This document shows, one piece after another, positions 20,144 through 30,722 of a DNA stretch of 64,000 bases. Numbering within the stretch: position 1 is the first letter of the stretch; every line of letters begins with the position of its first letter. The notes beneath the pieces were generated by a model. That model searched no databases. It was not told where the DNA came from and was given only the letters and a program-made list of their open reading frames with translations. Origin of the DNA: Patella vulgata (lineage: Eukaryota; Mollusca; Gastropoda; Patellidae). The stretch is taken from the NCBI RefSeq assembly GCF_932274485.2, contig NC_065881.2:75704702-75768701 (forward strand), given 5' to 3'. Position numbers and translations under genes: made by a program.

Positions 20144-22423
20144 GGTTCAACCTAGCTGAAAAGCTCACTAAGTTCTATATGCGTCACTAGGTTCCCTATG
20201 GGTCACTGTCACAGGATATGAACGCCTGAAAGCGCCCGTTGTGGTAGGTGTGGTCAAGAGGGGCAAAAAATAGGACCCAAAGACTAAACTAGTCTAGCTC
20301 GTTCATCAACTACGTAAAACTTGTTGCAAAATGTTAAGCATATCAAAATGTATTGAGAATGCCCACTGCCAGACATTTTAGGCGGTGGGGCGTGTCCGCC
20401 AGACTAAAAAAACATGTAGCCAAAAACTAAGCTAGACTAGCTCATTTACTAACCACATGAAACTTGTTGCAAAATGTTCAGCATATCCACATTTATCGAC
20501 AATCACCGATGCCAGACATTTTCAGTGGTGGTGTACCCCCACCAGACGCCCCCAATTGCCCCACCCTAAAATCTACGCTAGACTAGCTCATTTACTAACC
20601 GCATGAAACTTGTTGCAAACTGTTCAGCCTATCCACATGTATCGCGAATCACAGATGCCAGACATTTTCAGTGGTGGGGTACCCCCGCCAGACGCCCCTA
20701 ATTGTCCCACCCAAAAAGCTAAGTTAGATTAGCTCATTTACTAACCGCATGAAATTTGTTGCAAAATGTTCAGCGCATTCAGATGTATCAAGAATGACCA
20801 CTGTCAGACATTTTCAGTGGTTGGGTACCCCCGCCAGACGTCCCTAATTGCCCCACCGCAATATTTAAGCTAGACTAGCTCATTTACTAACCGCATAAAA
20901 TTTCTTGCATAATGTTCAACATATTCACATGTATTATCAATGACCACCGTCAGACTATTTCGGTGGTGGGGTAACCCCACCAGACGTCCCTAATTCCCCC
21001 CCCCCCCCAAATAAATTTTTTAAAAAGAATCTAAGCTAAATTAGTCCATTTACTGACCGCACGAAACTTGTTGCAAAATGCTCAGCACATGCTCATGTAT
21101 CATGTAACGAACATTACATATTCAGTGGTAGTGTACATCCGAAAGATGTCCCTGGGTGGTCGCTTGACAATAATATTATCATCAGTTTGTCTACATTGAT
21201 TCACCGAGTGATTTATCCAAAGTTTTATTTCAGGAGAACCCACTTGAAAATAACAAAAAGATTGACTGTGCCTTGCTGCCTCCACCAAGAAGATGTCTTG
21301 TAATGAAACTCCAAAGAGTCCACTACGTACCATGCTTCAGCGTCGTGTCCTGGTTATGGTTTGGCACCTACCGATTGTGGATGGAAGATGGTTGGCGATC
21401 TCCATCAAGAAGATGTTTTGAAATGAAGCTCCAAGGACTCAACAACGTGACCATGTCGTCGCAATGGGCTTCAACGTCTTGCCCTGGTTATGGTTTGGCA
21501 CCTACCGATTGTGGATGGAAGGGAGTTGGCGACCCCCGCCAGCCCATTTGGTTTAGCGGAGCTGCAATACCAGGCAGTATGTTCGAAAAGACAAATGCAG
21601 ACATGGCAGTGATAGCGATGAGACAATCATTGTTGGGAACGAATGTGACACTGCATTTCTTGATGATTCTGATGATGAACCCTGGACAGAAGACTTTGAT
21701 TCTGATCCAAAGGACATAAACTATTCAGAGATACTAAGAGCGTATGACAGGGATATCCCACCACTGAAATGTCTGGCTCATTTCTAAGTGAAAGTGTCAA
21801 AACTTTAACCATAAGAGTTTCGATAAGAACGAAACTCTCGGTTGTCATTATTGTCGGCGGATGGGAGGTGGGGGCAATTAGGGACATCTTGCGGGTGTAC
21901 ACCACCAATGAACATGCCCGGTAATGTTCCTTTCTGATACATGAGCATATGCTGAGCATTTTGCAACAACTTTCGTGCGGTCGGTAAATGCGCTAATTTA
22001 GCTAGCGTTTTTTAAGGGGGGGGGGGATTACGGACGTCTGGCGGTGGTCATTAATAATACATGTGAATATGTTGAACATTGAACTTTATACAACAAATTT
22101 TATGCGCTTAGTCAATGAGCTAGTCTTGCTTAGATATTTTAGGGTGGGGGACAATTAGGGATGTCTGGCGTGTGTATCCCTTAACAGAAAATGTCTGACG
22201 GTGGTCATTCTTGATACATGTGAATATGCTGAACATTTTGCAACAAGTTTCATGTGGTTAGTAAATGAGCTAGTCTAGCTTAGTTTTTGGGTCCAATTGT
22301 TTTGGCTCTCTTGACCACACCCACCACAACGGGCACGGCAGACGTGCATATCCTGTGACAGTGACCCATAGGGAACCTAGTGGCATATATAGAAATTTGT
22401 TAGCTTTTCAGCTAGGTTGAACC
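20144..22423. mobile_element. 2.3-kb fold-back element with tandem-repeat arms and a coding relic
   Basis: The tips are inverted: GGTTCAACCTAGCTGAAAAG at 20144 and its reverse complement ending at 22423, followed in both arms by CACTAGGTTCCCTATGGGTC. The left arm then has about six tandem units of about 147 bp (word GACTAGCTCATTTACTAACC), and the right arm about three inverted units. The centre (21230-21820) has a tandem pair of about 170 bp (TGGTTTGGCACCTACCGATT) and an open frame. The layout resembles fold-back transposons; I do not recognise the superfamily. Confidence 0.8.
21557..21787 (+). pseudogene. Acidic open frame inside the fold-back element
   Basis: The 76-codon frame ends at a TAA at 21785-21787 and reads through DETIIVGNECDTAF, DDSDDEPWTEDFDSDP and YSEILRAYDRDIPPLKC. 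Composition and low-complexity acidity look like real protein rather than noise. It may be a fragment of the element's lost transposase or of a captured gene. Family not recognised; no start codon or partner exon seen. Confidence 0.35.
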
Positions 22424-22494
22424 TGCTCTATATGGCAGTGAATTACTAAACTTTAAAACTAACGTGCGTAGTGTTCTTAATGATATATTACAAA

Positions 22495-22859
22495 ATGAAA
22501 TGGAGTTGAACGTCCTACTGTTCTGCTCCTAACCTGGGCTAATGAAGACGGGCATATGCCATACAGTGTGCTATGAGGGAAATTTTGCCCGGGCAGCGGC
22601 ACTACGGCCTACTCTTACATCGAATTCCAACTGCCAAGGGATCTTATACGTGCACGCCAATGTGTACACGGGACCTCGGTTTTTCGTCCCATCCGAACGA
22701 CTAGACAGCTGTCCTTGTCAGGCCCCCCATCCTGCATCACTGACAAGCGGAACCCACGCCGGAAAATCTGAATGAACTTTCTCGGCCAATGCAGGGATCG
22801 AACACCCGACCTCCAGGCTAGCGAGCCAGCGTCTTACCCACTTATCCACGTGATCCCCC
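22495..22859 (-). mobile_element. SINE family A, full length, 13-bp target duplication
   Basis: Complete 365-bp copy. Read on the minus strand it has the tRNA-like head (box A TGGATAAGTGGG, box B TGTTCGATCCC), a unique body and the 3' end GACGTTCAACTCCATTTC. It is flanked by GATATATTACAAA at 22482-22494 and 22860-22872, an exact 13-bp duplication, as expected for target-primed retrotransposition. Confidence 0.96.
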
Positions 22860-22872
22860 GATATATTACAAA

Positions 22873-23470
22873 TTCAAATAATGTATTTGTGTGAATTTTT
22901 TGCAATAAATAGTCACCTATAATTATTTGTTTATACTAGATAGTTACTGGGATCGTTGGACGATCACACATCTTTGTTATTTGTGTCACGAATCTGGGAC
23001 ACAATATAAAAATGCTGTAAAATATTTTAATTATACTTACCTACCTGGAATTTATATTCTAAGTTCACTTATGAAAATATATAGTGCACAGTTAATCCAC
23101 TAAGTACACGTGAACTGATAGGGTCTGTTTGTTTCGTGACATAATTAAATTGAAATAATTTAAAGTATACTTTAAAATTATGATAAAATTAAAATTCACA
23201 TAGTTTTCTACATTTACTTTACTATTTGTTTTGTCTTTTCTTCATACTCAAATATGCAAAAAAAGATCTGATTACAAATGTAATGTTTTCGAATATGATT
23301 ATTTTTTTATGTAAATGTATATATTGGAGATGAGATGTTCTAAGTTATAAAACTTGTGCCTTATCCACTTGTTATTTAGAACAATAGAATAAATTTAGAT
23401 AATTTTAAACCCTTTCTCTTGTTTTCAATCAAGAAGTCTATTGTCCCAAACTACGCAGGTTTTACTTACT
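22873..23470. other. No gene seen; AT-rich
   Basis: Very AT-rich with no open frame of note and no recognised repeat. Confidence 0.5.
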
Positions 23471-23687
23471 ACTTTACCACACCATTGCAGGTGATGGAAA
23501 GGGAAGATCTGCAACATCTTTTGTTTATAGTGGATGCAAAAGATGAGATCCAGTAGTTGCTGGGGTGTCATTATTCCAGTACGTTTTGTTTATGGTGGAT
23601 GAAAAGACCGAATAAACAGTCACGGAGAGGATACATTTTGTTATAACCAAATTAATGCAGATTAAATCATCTTGGTTAAAAATGTAC

Positions 23688-23875
23688 TTTCACACAACCT
23701 CTGCATAAAAAAAATATTAAAGAAGTTGCTGCAATGTCATTACACGGCGACTGTTTGCTTATGGTGGATGGATAAGAACATGTAATTGGCCACGAGGTGC
23801 ACACAGAGTACATATAGTAATAACAAAATAAATCCAGATTCAAAACCTACATGAAGACATCTTGTATGGAAATGC
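23688..23875 (+). repeat. Dispersed repeat D, copy 2
   Basis: Matches 7918-8112. A partial tandem relative lies just upstream (about 23550-23610: AGTTGCTGGGGTGTCATTATTC, GTTTATGGTGGATG). Confidence 0.7.
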
Positions 23876-24164
23876 ATGCATCAGAGAGTATTTAACACAA
23901 AGATCAAGCACACTTTTCTTTTATTTCATGATAAAATAATACAAAGAAAATTACAAAAAAAGATTTTTTTAAAAAAGAATTTGATTATAATCTACAAAAT
24001 TAAAATATACATGTGTATATATATATCTTAATGTACAAACCTAATTAGCCGGTTGTATGAACACAAACATTTGAACACAAGTTAAAAATTGCAAATATAT
24101 ATCGCGTTATCTATAAAATAGGACACGATTCAACATATTGATATATTCGTATCTGTAACATCTC

Positions 24165-24360
24165 GGGAGACACGGTGGCTAAGTGGGTATGACCCTGGTT
24201 CGCTAGCCTGGAGATCGCGGCGTAGTTACACCGTCCCCTTGTCAGTGGTGCAGGGCGGAGGGCCTAACACGGAAAGCTGTCTAGTTGTTCGGATGGTTAC
24301 GAAAAACCGATGTCCCGTGTACACACTGGCCTAAGTGGACGTTAAACCCCATTTCATTCC
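24165..24360 (+). mobile_element. SINE family A, internally deleted
   Basis: The head CACGGTGGCTAAGTGGGTA, the CCCCTTGTCAGTG block and the CGAAAAACCGA block are present. It then jumps directly to the terminal GTGGACGTTAAACCCCATTT. The junction could also be a template switch to family B, whose 3' end includes AGTGGACGTTAAAC. Confidence 0.85.
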
Positions 24361-24409
24361 AATTTTGTAACATAGTTTCATTACTAACCATGGACCAAAG
24401 CAATGACTG

Positions 24410-24520
24410 AATGAGATGGGGTTTAATGTCCTATTTTTGGCTCGAACCGCTCCAACTCTAAATGCTTCGTTTAGTTGCATGCCAATGTGTACTCGGGTTC
24501 TCGGGTTTTCGTCAGTTTAG
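24410..24520 (-). mobile_element. SINE family A fragment
   Basis: GATGGGGTTTAATGTCCTA and GCATGCCAATGTGTACTCGG on the plus strand mark a degraded minus-strand copy. It ends about 80 bp past the stop codon of the GCRA gene. Confidence 0.6.
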
Positions 24521-24598
24521 CTGTTTTGGCTACGGGAAGTAAGAATATGCTACAGACCACGGTTATGCCAAGAGAATGTCTAAAAATAGATGACGACT

Positions 24599-27500
24599 TT
24601 AATTTTTAATCCCTACTCGAAATACCGCGCGACAACCATTGGTGACCCTGATAACTTTATCGGTATGGAAATAACTATCTCCAGGAAGGCATGGTGATCT
24701 AGACTTATGTTTTTCTGGTACAACCGAGAGTACTCTTCCACCGTTGGTAGGTATTTTACAAACTTTAGGTTTATAATCTCTGCTGCTACACTCAACAGTC
24801 ACTGAAGTCCCTAGAAAAAGATGATATTTGGTAGCAATAATGTGTATTTTTATAATAACATGAAAATCATCGTTAATTGGTGTTTAAAATAATAAACCAT
24901 CTCAGCATCCAAATGATTTTACATAAAGGCTAAAACACAATGTCCGCATTCGAATTAAAAAATACATTATGGGAGATTATATAAAGAGCTGGCATTTCTC
25001 ACTATAATAGTTAAAAACCAGATAATGTAAAAAGAATTTGCTGAAAATTTCAGTCAAATTGATCCACTCTGAACCGAGATTTTAGCAATTGTATTTTCGG
25101 CCTTGCCTCGATCACCATTACTAAAGTCGGTACGATAAAAAACATAGTCTCGATTATCCATTTCATGATTAAATCATGAACGAAAATTGAACAGCAAATC
25201 TGATCGTAATCCAGTAAATATCGCAGGCTAGGGATGACATCGAGAGTTGATTATGGTCTAGATAAGTTAATTAATGTCTAATTAATAATTTAGATAACAT
25301 TTCAGGCCTAAAGAAAGACCCCGCGATAGGCAGATTTAGCTCCTGCATAATGTATGTTTAACAAAAAAGGTTAATACATTATGTCGCGGAGATCAATTAT
25401 GAGTGGAATCCAGATACAGATTGTACGAATGTACTTGATAGCTTAATGGTTATTATGTTAAAAATACATACGAATACAGCTGTTATGAATAACACGTGAT
25501 TAGAATATTTGGGACAGCATACCGTGCAGGCGTGTAAGACCCCCATCATTATTTATAGCCAAGAGCAATAATTGAGAATGTGATAAGAAGTATCTGGATT
25601 CGAGCAAATGTAAAAAGTAATCTCAGTGGGTAACACAGATTCGAGAAAATGTAAAAAGTAAGCCCAGTGGGTAACACAGATTCGTGCATGTCACTGTTAC
25701 TAGCATCTTCAATAGAGGGCTTGATCTCCCCTTGATCATACATTTTATCAAGCCCTTCACGTAATACCCTGCATATTTCGGCTCTAATTTCGAGTGGATA
25801 CTGACTCAACTGGGGAGCCTTTCAGATTCCTCGACCATCGCGAATACAGCTAAAATGTTTACCTGTGATAATCGAGTTGCAAAGTTCGGGGTTCGTTCAA
25901 TGTCAAGGTTTAAATGTTTGATTTGAGTGTGTTTATGTCTTCATCGTTCACAAGTCTGTGCTTAAGGGAGATAACGTAGCGATAAGTTTGGGATCTGCAA
26001 TAGATATTGTAAAACTCGCGGTTGTTGCTTCAAGAACATGTGTTGCTAAATTCTATACGCACCTTTTCGGAAACACACGCTGAAAATAGCTCTACAACCA
26101 TTATTGACCCACATAGTGCTTCCTCTAAAACCATAGCTATCACCGTAATCACATGTCGCTTTAGATATTTGGTGTCTTACTCTCATTGATGTAACTATGG
26201 CAGCATCGTCTAGAATCTGACTTGCATATTGATATCCATTGCTTGATAATCTTAAACTAGTTTTATGTTGACAATAGGCACCAGCATCTGAAAGATACGA
26301 ACGGAATCTTTCAAAACTCTACATAAAATGAAAAGGTGGTAGCCAAGTGGTTACGCAGGTGGTATCGTCTCCACAAGACGATGCCGTATTGGGTATGTGT
26401 CCTGTCATAATTGATAATTGGCAGTCTATACAATCTCATACTTAGTGTAGTTACCCCCCTTTAACAATTGCATATCTTCACTATGCCAGAGAATAACATG
26501 CAATAGAGGACTCTTGTGGGGTTTATTAACGTCAATTGTATAAAGTTATTCTATTTCAGAACAAAATGTTCAGTTAATTTTCAGTAACATTTGCATTTTT
26601 CGGAAAATATCAAATTTCTCACGGCTTAAGCCACGCTAATAATTTAACACTTAATCAGGAAAAAAAACCCAAAATACCAACGATCGTCAATCTCCCCGCT
26701 TAGATTCAATTGGATTTAACACGGGCCCATCAATTTGGTTCACAGCAACTAATGATGGCGGCCGTGTTACATATAATGTGAAGCACAGATCGGTGGAATT
26801 TGTAAATACTGGACGGAATTGAACCATTTTTGGACTGATATTTGTCTTTCCGAAGAGTTAATAAACAAGCCTGCAAATTGTCAATAAACATACACCATCC
26901 CACTGTTATTCACCGATAGGACTAATGTAGACTGCGGGTATACGTCATATCATGTGCTATTATGAGGAATTATCTACTCTTATTTCGAATTCCAACTGTC
27001 AATGTGTACACGGGACCTCGGTTTCTCATCCCATCCGAACGACTATACGTTGTCCCTCGTCAGGCCCTCCATCCCGCATCACTGACAAGGGAGGAGAACC
27101 TCGTCGGAAAATTCCGATAAACTTTCTCGGTCTACACAAGGGTCGAACACGGGACCTCCAGTTTAGCGAGCAAACATAATAATATTACTCACTGAGCCAC
27201 CACGGCTCCCCAATATGACGTTTACCTACCTTTTGTATAACATATCTTGAAAACTGCTCTACAACCATTATCGACCCAAACCTTATTTCCTCTGAAACCA
27301 TAACTATCTGTATAATCACACGTTGCTTTAGATATTCTATGGTCAACTGTCATTGAAATAATGTCAGAAGCATCGTCGATTACCTGACTTTTATATTTAT
27401 ATTTATAACTTGATAACTTTACACTTGCGTTATTCTCACAGTAAGCATGAACACCTGAAAATAAATAAAAATATTATCACAATGGGGCGAAAAATTCACT

Positions 27501-29280
27501 TTGCACTACTTTCCCTTGATTTGATATTTGTTGTTTATTTCTTGCAATGTCTATGTATTTCCTCTTGTCCGCAATTTCACCTTGTAGGTTTTGTGTTGCG
27601 TGTAGTACGGTCCTCCTGCACTTACTATTAGGGTTTGGATTAATGTTTTTTTATTTTTTTTTTAAACAATTATTAAAGAAGTCAAGTCATTTCCCGCACT
27701 ACATTTACATGAAACCGGATGGAGACCAACATATGGTAAATTTGCCCTGATTCTTCATGTTGCAACCGAACGCTGCATTACGCTTGATAGGAAATGCAGG
27801 TGTAATGATAGGGGTTTAACCATTCGGCAAACCTCAGCAGATTCCAGTACCCTACAGCTAGATGTAGGGTACCAGAATCTACCGAGGTTTGCCGAGTGGG
27901 GGTTTAACGTCCTGCTCTTCTGCTCCGACATGGCGTGCATTGCCAAGTGTTTATTAAGTATAGAATGAATAAAAACAAGGGATTGCACGGGCCTTTTCTA
28001 CAGTATTTTTCTCGTTTTCTCTTATCTAGTGACAGTCAATTCCTCATGGGCAGCTCCAGGAATTTTTGCAGGAGGGGGTTTTATGTAGCTGAGCTCGACC
28101 CCGCCCCACCCCACCCCCCTCTGGACATGCCCCTGTTCCTTCTTTGAATTGTCAGATACCCCCCCCCCCCACAGTCTCATATAACAATTATTCGTCTTCA
28201 GCGGACTTATCAGTGACATGAAATTCCACCGTGTATCTGGCTCGTTACTTCAGTCAGTAATATATAGGGGGATCACGGTGACTTAGTGGGTAAGACGCTG
28301 GCTCGCTAGCCTGGAGGTCGGGTGTTCGATCCCTGCATTGGCCGAGAAAGTTCATCTAGATTCTCCGACATGGTTTCCGCTTGTCAGTGATGCAGGACGG
28401 AGGTCCTGACAAGGACAGCTGTCTAGTCGTGCGGATGGGACGAAAAACCGAGGTCCCGTGTACACATTGGCGTGCACGTAAAGATCCCTTGGTAGTTGGA
28501 ATTCGATATAAGAGTAGGCCGTAGAGCCGCTGCCCGGTCAAAATTTCCCTCATCGACTGTATGGCGTATGCCCGTCTTTATTAGCCCAGTTTAGGAGCAG
28601 AACAGTAGGACGTTAAACCCCATTTCATTTCAATTTTTCAGTAATATATAAGGATAACTCATGTTTTCACTTCTTTTGCCTCTCTTACGTTTCCTTAAAG
28701 GGACAATAACACTCTTGCTGGCTTGAAAGCTCCAGAAAATAAATAATATCTCTATCTAAGTACTAGATGTTTAAGTGTCCTACCTGTTGTGTAAATTATC
28801 CATTACATCCTATTTTACTTGTCCAAAGGGTTCGAAAATATTTTTAAATCGAAGTTTCATTTGAAAAGGTTTACGTTAGACTTTTCAAACCATTATGTTG
28901 AATTTTTCAAAATTTTTAAATAAGGTGTGTTAAGATGAAATTTGTATCATCCATTAATTGGAATTTTGTAAAATAGTACAATTTGTTGACCAGAATAAAG
29001 ATTGGGACATATTATTCAGTTACAACAAGAGTGGTATTGAGCCTTTAAATATTCATAGCGCATCTACCGTAGCAACGATCTCTGTGTTAAAACTGTATTT
29101 GGAACGTGTTTAACCAGATGTATGTAATAATGGCTGAAACCAACATTGCCCCTTCATGCAACACCGAGCAAAGCCAATGATATCGATGTACATTCCACCA
29201 TAGTACATATTCTTACCTGAACAATTGATGACCGCCAGTAAGGTGACTGATGCTTTAACTAGGAACATTATCGGGTACAT
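24599..29280 (-). CDS. Secreted three-domain GCRA-motif (DUF3011-like) protein, four exons
   Basis: Exons on the minus strand are 29280-29217, 27454-27230, 26287-26063 and 24810-24599; all introns are GT-AG and phase 1, and the joined CDS is 726 nt (241 residues). Exon 1 encodes a signal peptide (MFLVKASVTLLAVINCS). Exons 2 and 3 are both 225 nt and each encodes one domain with a YC start, KATCDY..DSYGFRG and W.NNGCRAIF or W.DNGCRAVF. Exon 4 encodes a third, more diverged domain (VECSSRDY, C.PGDSYF, TNGCRAVFRV) and the stop. The spacing and the terminal GCRA.F motif resemble DUF3011-like lectin-type modules of invertebrates and bacteria, so a secreted carbohydrate-binding role is a guess. No breaks are seen. 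Introns carry several repeats. The start could also be the ATG at 29268, four codons in. Confidence 0.85.
24961..25358 (-). mobile_element. MITE family M, copy in intron 3 of the GCRA gene
   Basis: About 400 bp whose ends read AATACATTATGGGAGA and GCATAATGTATGTTTAAC, giving short inverted termini around ACATTATG. The interior words (CCTCGATCACCATTACTAAAG, CGAGAGTTGATTATGG) recur at 37316-37622 and 47031-47467 on the other strand. Confidence 0.8.
26910..27211 (-). mobile_element. SINE family A in intron 2 of the GCRA gene
   Basis: Old copy: TACGTCATATCATGTGCTAT, CCAACTGTCAATGTGTACAC, GACAAGGGAGG and the head up to GAGCCACCACGG. Its head ends about 18 bp from the splice donor of exon 2 (27229). 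Confidence 0.85.
27820..27900. repeat. 81-bp near-perfect hairpin
   Basis: CGGCAAACCTC..AGATTC..GTACCCTACA is followed after a 6-base loop by TGTAGGGTAC..GAATCT..GAGGTTTGCCG. A stem of about 37 bp with a few mismatches, inside intron 1 of the GCRA gene. Each side is adjoined by a GGGGTTTAAC word as in family A SINE ends. Confidence 0.8.
27901..27940 (-). mobile_element. SINE family A, 3'-end fragment
   Basis: GGGGGTTTAACGTCCTGCTC followed by TTCTGCTCCGACATGG matches the 3' end of family A read from the opposite strand. Confidence 0.55.
28267..28637 (+). mobile_element. SINE family A, full length, 13-bp target duplication
   Basis: Head GGATCACGGTGACTTAGTGG and box B TGTTCGATCCC, a full body, then GGACGTTAAACCCCATTTC and a short tail. 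Flanked by TCAGTAATATATA at 28254-28266 and 28638-28650. It lies in intron 1 of the GCRA gene on the opposite strand. Confidence 0.96.
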
Positions 29281-29589
29281 TATCTCTTTCTCTCCCTCCC
29301 CACCTTAGGAATTATTTCGTTCGCAAATTAAACTATCTTCTGACTCTGTTGTTTTGATTATTGCACAACTCGCTAAACACCGTTGGAAATCGTCTTTCTT
29401 GTCGTTTGATGACCTTCACCTTATCATCACTACACTGGGTGTCTTATTCTCTTTACAATGTTTTTCTACGCAGGCTATATTAAACTACTCAAATGTCCTC
29501 GGGTCATTATTTGGACGGTTTCATTTAGAAAAGGGGGTTTAATGTACATAGTCGAATTGGAGTATTCAATTTAATGAACTCTTTTCAAA

Positions 29590-30180
29590 TATTAATATTA
29601 TTTAATACATTTATATAGCACCCCTTTCACCGAAATGTTCAGATGCGCTTAACAATAACCAAGTAAAATAAAACAGGTTCCATAAAAGAGTTAAAAAAAA
29701 CAATGTAAAAAGACATAAAAAATAATTTGAAACAAAAATATGTATAAAATCAGTAAACAGCCCGCGGGAATAAATTTTTCAAATGCATGTTTTCAAATAG
29801 CATATTTTTGTATATCACGCGTATATCTTGTGATTACGTTACTTTCCTTCACAGAGAGAACGTGCCCCTATTTTGTCTAGGGCAATGCGACGCACCCTTA
29901 GGGTATTTGTGACTTGTTCTCGCAATGTTTACCAATATAATAAGAATAGGTTGTTAACACATAATGTCTTTAATGTTTCAATAGGTTATAATGATAACGC
30001 CTCTTGACTTTCTGGGGTTTTATGCTAATTTTGGTTATCATAGATTTGATGAGCGTGCGTACTAAAGAATGCAATCCTTTTCTAATGGAGTGCATTATAA
30101 CCCAAAGACATGGTAACAACCGCAGTTTAACGGGATCGCATGGATTATCAATTTGAAAGCAACCTAATGGGTTAAGCTTT
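29590..30180. other. No gene seen; fragment of a dispersed motif
   Basis: Near 29610-29655 the words ATTTATATAGCACCCCTTTC and TGCGCTTAACAA resemble a motif common in many animal repeats. The rest shows nothing recognisable. Confidence 0.35.
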
Positions 30181-30202
30181 AATTAAATTAATTAATTGTT
30201 AG

Positions 30203-30261
30203 AAATGAAATGGGGTTTAACGTCCTACTGTTCTGCTCCGAACTGGGCTAATGAAGACGGA
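30203..30261 (-). mobile_element. SINE family A, strongly 5'-truncated, with target duplication
   Basis: Only the last 60 bp of family A (GGGGTTTAACGTCCTACTGT through ATGAAGACGG) lies between TTAATTGTTAG at 30192-30202 and 30264-30274. Truncation at the 5' end with intact target duplications is the classic mark of aborted target-primed reverse transcription. Confidence 0.88.
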
Positions 30262-30654
30262 ATTTAATTGTTAGTATACCTCAAAAATATAAATTATGTT
30301 TGTTGCACACTATGACAATAGAACTATCAATTCAGAATTTTAAATTTTGAAATGAATAATAGTTAACAACTTTGTCATTATACATCTTCTTTGTGACTCT
30401 AAATTCTTCTATTACTGGAAATAATATTGACTTAATTTTAAACTTATTTTATTTACTTACAATCATATATAAATAACGCGTTGTACTATTTGGGTTAGAA
30501 ACTAAGTCACGTATTACCATAATACATAACAAACGGACATACTTGTAATAACATTATGAGATCATTGGGCTATGAAGATTAAGATAATTACATATTATAA
30601 AGATTACTTTCTAAACGGGTAAATTAAGACACCATGCAGTATGAAGGCAAGTTA

Positions 30655-30705
30655 CCCTTACAGTGGTACTACGCCTACTTTTAGATCGGTTTCCAACTGG
30701 GATCT
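30655..30705 (-). mobile_element. SINE family A fragment (weak)
   Basis: GTGGTACTACGCCTACTTTTA and TTCCAACTGGGATCTTTA resemble the family A block GGCACTACGGCCTACTCTTA. It immediately follows the 3' end of ASB-like copy 1. Confidence 0.45.
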
Positions 30706-30722
30706 TTAAGCGCTTGGAAAAA

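Noticed and set aside
25549-25809. 86-residue frame (QYPLEIRAEICRVLREG) inside intron 3 of the GCRA gene
   Set aside because: The first 45 residues look protein-like, but there is no splice pattern, no family match and the rest is low-quality. It could be a fragment of an unknown repeat; not enough to call.
27410-27750. Small plus-strand frames near 27.4-27.7 kb
   Set aside because: No signal, domain or splice context; the first overlaps exon 2 of the minus-strand GCRA gene.
28267-28340. True tRNA gene at SINE heads
   Set aside because: Box A and box B are present but the acceptor stem does not close and the sequence continues into a repeated SINE body in every copy.
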